Part shown: positions 1 to 6,179 of the stretch, one piece after another
Layout of the letters: each line of letters opens with the position of its first letter
How positions within the stretch are numbered: position 1 is the stretch's first letter
From: Pelagophyceae sp. CCMP2097
Taxonomy: Eukaryota > Sar > Pelagophyceae
NCBI GenBank assembly: GCA_026770575.1
Contig: MU657170.1
Location: 343,099 to 353,169 of the forward strand
Direction: 5' to 3'
Length of the DNA stretch: 10,071 bases
Notes under the pieces: model-generated
Told to the model about the DNA's origin: nothing
Seen by the model: the letters and a program-made list of their open reading frames with translations, nothing else
The model's database searches: none
Made by a program: the position numbers and the translations under genes

Positions 1-283
1 CGGCATCATAAGGCGGCTGCGCCGCCTGCTGCGGCCTGTGCACCATTCGCATAATATCCCGTGCCGACTTTCCAGTATCCACCAGCTCCGAAGCCCGGCG
101 ACCCCTATAGGGCCTTTTTAAAGTCCATTACGTTCAGGAGGCGCGAACGGACGCAAGCCTTTCCGGAACGGCTATCAAAAACATTGGGCGCGCATCCCCC
201 TTTCAAACTTCTGCGAAGAGTTCTCCTAGGGGTAGCTCCCCGGGCGTCTCCTTCGCTTCCTGCCGTTTCGAGCCCTTCCGGCG
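1..283. other. Upstream region of the WD40 gene, no gene seen
   Basis: No open reading frame here has recognisable protein character. The short plus-strand frame from 61 is arginine-rich and overlaps the next gene out of frame. The stretch probably holds the promoter and 5' UTR of the WD40 gene. I see no convincing TATA box, tRNA or repeat. Confidence 0.4.
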
Positions 284-1132
284 ATGGACGGCGTCGACGC
301 GGCCTCGCGAGCCGTCGAGGTGCGACCCACCGTCGACGGCGGCGCCGCGCCGGTCCTCAGCGTCTTTGAACTGAGCGACCTCCTCGCGCTCATCCTGCGG
401 CTGGCGGCATCAACAAACGCGCTCCGCGTGACGAAACACGTCGCTCGAGCTGCGCGAGCCGTGGCACCGGCCGTGCGCAGGCTCATCTTGGAGGACCGAT
501 GGAAGGGTCGAATTATAAAGGGCACCGCAATCCTCGAGGGGCACACCAGCTACATCTGGTGCTGCGCGTTCTCGCCCGACGGTAAGCGCATCCTGACGGG
601 GAGCCGCGACACAACGGCGCGGCTCTGGGACGCCGAGACGGGCGCGCTGGTGGCGATGCTCGAGAGGCACACCGACTACGTCATGAGCTGCGCGTTCTCG
701 CCCGACGGCAAGTGCATTGTGACGGCGAGCTACGACTTTACCGCGCGGCTTTGGGACGCAGAGATGGGCGCGCTGCAGACGACGCTCGAGGGGCACACTG
801 GCTACGTCAACAGCTGCGCGTTCTCGACTGACGCCGTCTTTCGTGGGTGCCAGGCCCGATGCGGCAGGCGACGCGGCGGCAGGCGACGCAGCGGCCGGCG
901 ATGCGGCGCCCGCGGCGGCCTTTGCAGGCCGCGCGGCGCGCTTCCGCTTGGGCGGCATAGCCTTGACCGCGCTGCCGGGTCCCGCGAGAGAGACGGCGAG
1001 CGTCGCCGACGTATGGTCCCGTCGGACGTCGTGAGTTCTCTCAGTGTGACCGTCTGCGATGGAGCGTCGCTAAACGCCCTCAGAAGCAGGGAAGATTCCC
1101 GGCCAAAGTGTCGCCTCAATCTTGTTCTGTGA
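284..1132 (+). CDS. WD40-repeat protein, truncated in its third repeat
   Basis: The first 184 residues are convincing. Residues about 28-78 are an F-box-like leucine/alanine helical stretch ending in a tryptophan. A WD40 repeat follows at about 83-124 (EGHT, CAFSPDGK, TARLWDAE), a second at about 125-166 (ERHTDYV, FSPDGK, ARLWDAE), and a third starts at 167 (LEGHTGYVNSCAFS) but loses the pattern at residue 184, near base 835. The rest of the frame to the stop at 1130-1132 is arginine- and glycine-rich, low-complexity and unlike WD40. WD40 repeats build beta-propellers that serve as protein-interaction platforms and normally need about seven blades. With just over two, this is a truncated gene, a fragment, or an open reading frame whose remaining exons are absent. 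I see no splice pair that restores the third repeat. The start at 284 is the first in-frame ATG before the helical region. Confidence 0.6.
   Translation: MDGVDAASRAVEVRPTVDGGAAPVLSVFELSDLLALILRLAASTNALRVTKHVARAARAVAPAVRRLILEDRWKGRIIKGTAILEGHTSYIWCCAFSPDGKRILTGSRDTTARLWDAETGALVAMLERHTDYVMSCAFSPDGKCIVTASYDFTARLWDAEMGALQTTLEGHTGYVNSCAFSTDAVFRGCQARCGRRRGGRRRSGRRCGARGGLCRPRGALPLGRHSLDRAAGSRERDGERRRRMVPSDVVSSLSVTVCDGASLNALRSREDSRPKCRLNLVL
836..958 (-). other. Possible 5' end of a minus-strand gene for a basic, Ala/Ser/Pro-rich nuclear protein
   Basis: Read on the minus strand from an ATG at 958, this gives MPPKRKRAARPAKAAAG followed by a run of AASPA repeats. That looks like a nuclear localisation signal plus a histone-H1-like tail. 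The similarity stops where the WD40 frame begins on the other strand, near 835; beyond that the minus frame is only the antisense of WD40. It may be a broken 5' exon, or chance from a GC-rich tandem repeat. Confidence 0.2.
861..905. repeat. Tandem repeat, three 15-bp units
   Basis: Three consecutive units of GCGGCAGGCGACGCG type lie at 861-875, 876-890 and 891-905. The second differs from the first by one base and the third by a few. The repeat sits just downstream of the point where the WD40 frame is lost. It encodes AGDAA-type repeats on the plus strand and AASPA-type repeats on the minus strand. Confidence 0.75.
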
Positions 1133-1231
1133 GATTTGGTTCAAGGATTGGTTCTGCGATCTCTTCCACAGGGCACGCCCACCGCACCGTCCGCACGCCG
1201 CTCCCCGCTCCCGCGCCACTCCGACGCCGGC

Positions 1232-3423
1232 ATGGCGGGCCACGACTTTGAGAAGCTGCGGCAGAGCATGGGCGCGCCGGAGTTGATGGAAGCGCTCACG
1301 AACGTTCGAATCGCAAACGCAGTTCAAACGGTCGCACTCTCAAAGATGGAGGCCGCGCTCGAGGCAGAAGTGAAGCGCCTCCTCAAGTTCGAGCTCGCCG
1401 TGCGCGAGGAAAGAGAAGAGTTTCTCAGGGATAAAGAGGAAAGGGACGAGGCCATGGCGCAAGAATCGGAACGCATGGCCAAAGTCAGAGGAGACGCTTC
1501 AAGGGTGGTCAAGCTGAACGTCGGCGGCGCGCGCTTCGAGACCACGAGGGGCGTCCTCTCGCGCGTGGAAGACTCAATGCAAGTCAACCGGCGCCGAGGA
1601 ATCACCGAGTACCGTCGTGCCAGAGTTTTCTCAGAGGCGCGCCGCTCCAGAAGGCCCTAAGGCGGGGTCTTCTTTCCGGGCCTGCGATGCGAGGTCCGGT
1701 TGCGTTTCGCTTTGCCCTTTGCGCAATCAAAGCGTCTTGACGCGGCAGAATGCGCGTGACGCGGCAGAATGCGCGTCTTGACACTTTAAAACGTAGGTTG
1801 GGCAGAATGTTCGGCCGGTGCGACGCCATGCTGCGCCCGGCGCAGGACGGCTCGATCTTCATCGACCGCGACGGGGCTGTTTTTCACGAAATCCTCGACT
1901 TTTTGAGGGACGCAGACGGTCCCCGGCTTGTGGTGATAAGGCCGCGTCTGCAAACGCAAACCTCTGGGATGCACCACAGAGATGCACTTGGATGCACCCC
2001 AGAGATGCGTGCACTTGGATGCACCCCAGAGATGCACGAGCAAACGCAGAGGCTCGGTGCCTATCCTAATGCGAAAAGAGTCGTTTGGAGTCATTGGATG
2101 CCAGCGCCATAGGCGAAGATGGCGCGCCTCCCCGACGACGCCCGCGACGCCGTCCTCCGAGAACTCGACTTTTTCGGTTTGGAGGACGCGGTCTTCCACG
2201 CCGAACCCACGTGGATCCACGACGCGGCCTGGCGTTTATGTGCGCCCATGCTTTTACCGCGCTCAGAATGCGCTGCCGTGCTGCTGCCTTCGGCCAACGG
2301 AAATGGGAAAGTCTGCGTCATCGGCGGATGCTTCTCCCGCGCCGCCGCCGCGGAAGACTTTGAGACGACTGAAGTGCTCGATCTGGAGACGATGGTTTTC
2401 TCGCAAGGTGAGCCTGCTTGTTGTCAAAAGCCGCGTTGACACGCTTCGTAGGCCCGTCCTTGCTCTGCTCCAAGCGCCTCGGCTGCGCGGCCGTGTCGCT
2501 GGGCGAAGGGCGCGTCTGGGTCGTTGGGGGAAGGGATTGTGGGGGCAATGTTGATACGACTGAAGTTTTGGACTTTACAACGGGCAAGACGATTGCGGGT
2601 CCTTTGCTGGCGTCGGCGCGAGGCTTCTGCGCCGCCGTCCGCTTAGACGAGGCGAGTGTCTTGGTGGTTGGAGGCGACGTGGACCGCTTTTTATCGACGG
2701 CGCAGCTGTCGACTTGCGAAATCTTGGACGTGGAGACGATGACTTTAAGAGTCTCGGAATCACCGCCGAAGATGCTAGAGGCGCGGTCGGCGTGCGCCGC
2801 CGTCGCGCTCGGCGCGGGGCGCGTCTTGGTGGTTGGGGGGCACACGGGGTCGAAAAGACTTGCGTCCACGGAGATTTTCGACTCTGCTACGATGGTACGT
2901 CTCCTTTGACCGTTGCATCGTTTCCAAACCCACCGCTTGCGACCCCGCTCCTTTAGGCGTTTACGGCGGGCCCTCCCATGCTCTCGGCGCGGTCGGGGTG
3001 CTGCGCCGTTCGGGTCTCCGCGCAGCACGTTTTAGTCATAGGAGGCTGGGACGAAAATTATCATCAGCTCTCTACCACAGAAGTCCTCTCCCTCGTCACC
3101 ATGGACTTTGAACCCGGGCCCGACATGGTGCGCGTCCGATACGCATGCGCCGCCGTGGCGCTTGCCAACGAACGTGTACGAAGCGGCGTCTGATTGGAAA
3201 CCCTCTGCTGTCTTCGAGGGATTCTTTTCTGTCTTCGAGGGATTCTTTCGTGAGGTGCGTGTCATCTCGCTTCTAGGTTTTGGTCGTGGGCGGGTACGAC
3301 GAAAAGTACCTCGACTCCACGGAGATGCTCGCCGTGACGTCGGCGGAGCCCGAGTCCGATCCGTTGTCTCCACTATCGCCAGGAAGACATTTCGGCGCCT
3401 TTGTCCACCACCAGGCCGCTTGA
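1232..3423 (+). CDS. KCTD-type BTB + six-kelch-repeat protein, six exons
   Basis: The exons I can join are 1232-1578, 1797-1911, 2113-2407, 2452-2894, 2957-3175 and 3277-3423, about 521 residues. Residues about 30-90 are a charged coiled coil. A KCTD/T1-like BTB domain follows from about 92 (VVKLNVGGARFETTR), crosses intron 1 as DSM|LGRMF, and continues through FIDRDGAVFHEILDFLRD to LPDDARDAVLRELDFFGLED after intron 2. From about 206 there are six kelch repeats with the CAAV...VLVVGG...STEVLD pattern, enough for a closed propeller. BTB-kelch proteins typically bring substrates to cullin-3 ubiquitin ligases; that role is inferred. ATG 1232 is preferred over the in-frame ATG at 1136 because the 32 residues between them are low-complexity. 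Exons 3-6 join cleanly. The BTB-to-kelch link rests on domain continuity across intron 2, so a separate kelch gene starting at ATG 2119 is the main alternative. Confidence 0.7.
1579..1796 (+). other. Intron 1 of the BTB-kelch gene, GC-AG type
   Basis: A GCAAGT donor follows AT at 1577-1578, and the acceptor is CGTAG at 1792-1796. Splicing these rebuilds ATG across the junction and reads DSM-LGRMF, the expected continuation of a KCTD BTB domain (typically DSML.RMF). The nearby GT at 1583 would leave the wrong phase for either plausible acceptor (AG at 1796 or 1805). GCAAGT is the usual donor of GC-AG introns. The intron is 218 nt and contains a 19-bp tandem duplication. Confidence 0.65.
1738..1775 (+). 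repeat. Perfect 19-bp tandem duplication in intron 1
   Basis: TGACGCGGCAGAATGCGCG occurs at 1738-1756 and again at 1757-1775 with no differences. It lies inside the predicted GC-AG intron, close to the acceptor. Confidence 0.9.
1912..2112 (+). other. Intron 2 of the BTB-kelch gene, donor uncertain
   Basis: The BTB domain stops making sense after FLRDAD and resumes at LPDDARDAVLREL, so an intron is needed here. A GC donor at 1912 with the AG at 2111-2112 keeps phase and gives FLRD-AKMARLPDD, the usual spacing of the family. GT donors at 1930 or 1933 are also in phase but add six or seven residues. The GT at 1919 is out of phase for the acceptors available. The interval holds a 27-bp-period tandem repeat. 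Confidence 0.45.
1969..2033 (+). repeat. Tandem repeat, 27-bp period, in intron 2
   Basis: A 23-nt block beginning GCACTTGGATGCACCCCAGA is identical at 1984-2006 and 2011-2033. A partial, diverged copy (GATGCACCACAGAGAT) precedes it at 1969-1984. An inverted relative, CTCTGGGATGC, lies just upstream near 1962. Confidence 0.85.
2408..2451 (+). other. Intron 3 of the BTB-kelch gene, 44 nt
   Basis: The donor is CAAG|GTGAGC and the acceptor is TTCGTAG|GCCC. It is a phase 1 intron: the split codon becomes GGC, so the protein reads TMVFSQ-G-PSLLCSKRLGCAAV, a normal kelch repeat boundary. Splice signals and domain continuity agree. Confidence 0.85.
2895..2956 (+). other. Intron 4 of the BTB-kelch gene, 62 nt
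   Basis: The donor is GATG|GTACGT and the acceptor is CTCCTTTAG|GCG, in phase 0. Splicing reads FDSATM-AFTAGPPMLSARSG, which keeps the kelch repeat spacing. Without splicing the frame stops a few codons later. Confidence 0.85.
3176..3276 (+). other. Intron 5 of the BTB-kelch gene, 101 nt
   Basis: The donor is ACGT|GTACGA and the acceptor is TCGCTTCTAG|GTTT, in phase 0. Splicing reads ALANER-VLVVGGYDEKY, the diagnostic core of a kelch repeat. A 20-nt unit is duplicated within it. Confidence 0.85.
3208..3248 (+). repeat. 20-nt unit duplicated in intron 5
   Basis: CTGTCTTCGAGGGATTCTTT occurs at 3208-3227 and again at 3229-3248, identical and one base apart (period 21). It lies wholly inside intron 5. 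Confidence 0.9.
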
Positions 3424-4419
3424 AAACCCGCGCAAGAAAGGCAAGCGCAGCCGCCTTTTACGCCACGCCCACGGCCTCGCCGCCAAACGGCCGCCTCGAC
3501 GACGGCGGAGCACCTCTTCAACCCGCCCCCCCGCTCCATTTATCACTGCAAAGTACACGCCCTGCTATTCTACGACACGCGCCGCGTCAGCCCCCCCCTT
3601 GCTCGCCGTGGCCGTTGAAGCCCAGAACGACTCGCGGGCTTCTTAAGAAAAGAATTCATCGAGTCCCGCTTCATGAGGGCTTTTAAATTTAAGAGGGGCG
3701 TTGGAGTCCTCGACCGATGCGTCTCGTGACCCGGGTGGTGCGCATGTCATTGCGACAGCGACAGACCTTTGTGCCATTAGTCTTACAAGCTGGTTCGGGA
3801 ATGAAACTGCTGAATTCTCGCGGAAATTTGAGAAGGTCTTTGGAGGTATACTTGCTGGGGTCGTATGCGGGGCGCCGAGACGCCTCCAGCGCCGGAGGGT
3901 GAACTTTGGCACGTCTTATATGGGCCGAAAAAAATGATTTGGCGACTTTGGCGACGACCGTTAACACCCAAGGGCAACTCAAATTTTTGTTCACCCGCCG
4001 CCGATGGGCGCGTAAGGCCGTTTGTAAGACGGCTACGTCGAGCAACCTCTGGAATACCTTGCCTAAATTCCGCGGGAAGGTTCTTAAAAAGCTCCAGTTG
4101 ACCCGTATTTTTCAAAAAAAACGGGCGTTTCTTCTCTCTATTTGAGGAAAATCGTAGTGCCCACAGTTTAGGGTTCCCTCGGCGGGAATGGGAACGGAAT
4201 GATGCCGCGATGAAAATATGGTGTGTGTTTATAGCTACGTATGTGTAAAATCGGCTGTAACTTTTGCAAGAGATGGTCAATCGTGAAAGCAGATGTCTCG
4301 CGGACTTTTCCTTGGGGTGCTTGCGCGGGCACCGGAAGCTCCAGTCGAAGGTCGCAATATTTTTGTCAAAAAACGGCGCAATGCAATATCAGTTTCATGC
4401 CCGAACCAGCTTGTATGCC
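3424..4419. other. No recognisable gene; coding-like debris and falling GC
   Basis: From about 3520 to 3728 the plus strand reads protein-like but changes frame at least twice: RSIYHCKVHALLFYDTRRV in one frame, LLAVAVEAQNDSRAS in the next after a run of seven C, then GFLRKEFIESRFMRAFKFKR ending at TGA 3726. I cannot assign a family. Minus-strand frames of 118 residues (3689-4045) and 165 residues (3783-4280) overlap each other and short plus-strand frames, and none shows a known motif. GC content drops noticeably after about 3640. I see no RNA gene or clear repeat. Confidence 0.35.
3520..3728 (+). pseudogene. Frameshifted coding-like fragment, family unknown
   Basis: Three successive frame segments read as plausible protein. 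A frame change falls at the C homopolymer near 3591-3597 and another near 3645. The segments are the stretch ending VSPP, then LLAVAVEAQNDSR, then KEFIESRFMRAFKFKRGVGV with a stop at 3726-3728. It could be the decayed 3' end of a gene, or several missed exons. It begins about 100 bp after the kelch stop codon and does not look like kelch. No family motif is recognised. Confidence 0.25.
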
Positions 4420-4452
4420 GGTGAATAGACTCTTTTTAGTAAACACACTCTG
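4420..4452 (+). repeat. Left copy of the inverted repeat
   Basis: This is a 33-nt segment starting GGTGAATAGACTC. The reverse complement lies at 5476-5508, with two mismatches in the inner end. Confidence 0.85.
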
Positions 4453-5475
4453 AATTTTGCTTGATCATCTACTTTCCTCTGAACATACACTACTCATGCG
4501 TGAGAAAGGCGCCTTCTACTGGGTTCTACGTCGGCTTTAGAGTTGAGACCCCCTCTGTGTGTCCAGTGTCGACGACCCCAAGAAACTATTTCGACCATAG
4601 AGCCCCTGCAGCCGCCATTACATTGATACTTGGTGACTGAGGTCGATTGTACAAGGTCAATGGCGATGAATATGCCTAGAACCACGTGCGCGGCCTCCAG
4701 AGTGCTTGGGTGTCCTCTGGGACCCCCATGCGGGTCTAGGATCAAGCTATCGTGCACCAAAGGGTCTTCATGTTGACGAAGGTGGCAAAATAATTTGGAG
4801 ACGACACGCGGGGACCCCAGCAGGCGGCTCTGGCTCGATGAGGATGGCGTCGTCGGCGGAACTTTTGTACCCGGAGGTATAGAGGTACATGAACTACAAC
4901 GTGAGGCAAAATTGGGGGCGTCAGCACGCTGCTAGCGACCACTGGGTCAACACCAATTTGATGACGGGAGCGTGAGCCTGCCAGATGGGGTCGCATGTCG
5001 TCAATTCACGATCCCGCCAACTCGCACTTGGCAGGGTGCTCGTTAATGACCCCAAGCGGCCCACTGCACTCTAAAAAACGGGATTTTCGACGTGCGCGTC
5101 CGATGGCGTCCCTCAGATAAAAGCACGCTTAAAGACGCAATATGGGTACCACTGAGTGCATTATTTCGATTTCGAAGAAAGTTAGGAGCGTGGATGCCGC
5201 GGGCATCACCTTGCGCGTACGCTCATCCAAAATTTGGAGCGTGGGCATGCATGCACGCAGGATGGGACTCGATGCCAGCAAGGTGCAAAATGTACCCATC
5301 AAAAAAACGCATGCGCAGCGATGCTTGTGCCCCCAAAATCATCATGCGCGGGCATCGAGCCTATAAGACGGCGTGGCCAGACGCTGAAGGTGAACCCATG
5401 TGATCCGCGCGCGCGCACCGCGCCAGTAGTTCGTGTGTGTTCATGTCTTTTTCCGAACTTATTCGGCGTTTTCGC

Positions 5476-5508
5476 CAGTGTATGTTTACTAAAAAGAGTC
5501 TATTCACC
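5476..5508 (-). repeat. Right copy of the inverted repeat
   Basis: This is the reverse complement of 4420-4452 with 31 of 33 identities. It ends GAGTCTATTCACC at 5508. Confidence 0.85.
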
Positions 5509-6179
5509 AACATAAAGTCTTTCGGACTCAGGAGTGCCAGCCAATCGGCACAAGCCCTCTCCCCAGGGCAGGGAGCCCTTAGGGCGTCGCCACCACGACG
5601 TCACTGCAGGAAGACCTTGATATGCGGGCACCTCCGTGTCTTGCTGGTATCACACTGGCACCCACCGAACACTTATCCAGTGCACCGTGGAAGAAATACC
5701 CCGCGTGTTCGATCGCAGTGTGAGTCGTTGGCACCTGTCGAATCGCCGCGATGAACCGCCGACTTCCACTTCCGGGACGCACTATCTCCGTTGAGGCGGC
5801 CGGCACCGAAATACCTCCACCCCCGGCGAACACCGTCGAGGAAGTCCAAAAACAGAAGGACGATTACGGGCAGCAAAAGGGCCAGGGATGGCCCGAGCGC
5901 CCAGTGGATGGCTCGGCAGCGAGGTTATATCGCTAAAAGAATCTTGCAAGGCAAGGCGATATCGCGATCGCGACTCGGAACAGTGCCGGTGCCAGAGTGC
6001 AGTGCAGCAGGCTTCACAAGAAGTTTGGCTTGTCGGCAGAGCGTCGGGAGCGAGCATTCGCCCTTCCAACGCCAGTATCGCCTCGTCATTGCTGAAATCC
6101 GACTCTTCGTGAGGACTCGCGGTGCCAAACGTCCAGCTGGACGCGCAGCACCTCAAAGCATCACTAGTCGCAGCGCAAG
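5509..6179. other. Region upstream of the MYND gene, no assignable gene
   Basis: A 61-residue plus-strand frame (5751-5936, beginning MNRRLPLPGRTISVE) and an 84-residue minus-strand frame (5579-5833) overlap. Neither shows a family motif, and each may be the shadow of the other or of nothing. The last 60 bp before 6180 probably carry the 5' UTR of the MYND gene, whose ATG sits in the context CAAGATGG. I see no TATA box, repeat or RNA gene. Confidence 0.3.

Larger units (their letters stand above)
4420..5508. mobile_element. Candidate old DNA transposon bounded by 33-bp inverted repeats
   Basis: GGTGAATAGACTCTTTTTAG starts a 33-nt segment at 4420-4452 that reappears inverted at 5476-5508 with 31 of 33 positions identical. 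The 1089 bp between hold no intact transposase. One plus-strand frame (4670-5071) is protein-like but carries internal stops at 4880 and 4973. No target site duplication is visible next to the repeats, so this may be a degraded element or simply a dispersed repeat present twice in opposite orientation. The low stop density in that frame is only weak evidence of former coding. Confidence 0.45.

Noticed and set aside
410..835. Continuation of the minus-strand frame from 958 through the WD40 repeats
   Set aside because: Its repetitive VGRERAA...VPLE pattern is just the antisense of the WD40 repeats. Only the part beyond 835 has independent character.
1136..1231. Upstream ATG at 1136 as the start of the BTB-kelch gene
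   Set aside because: The 32 residues it would add are low-complexity and unlike the coiled coil that follows. ATG 1232 is preferred, though 1136 cannot be excluded.
1583..1805. GT-AG intron using the GT at 1583
   Set aside because: Neither nearby acceptor (AG at 1796 or 1805) restores the BTB frame in phase with it. The GC donor at 1579 does so exactly.
2318..3028. 236-residue minus-strand open reading frame
   Set aside because: It is antisense to kelch exons whose protein signal is strong, and its composition (P, S, T, K, R) is typical of an antisense shadow.
4100..4127. Rho-independent-terminator-like sequence (CCCGT...ACGGG with T/A runs)
   Set aside because: The genome is eukaryotic, the G/C stem is only five base pairs, and no gene clearly ends there.
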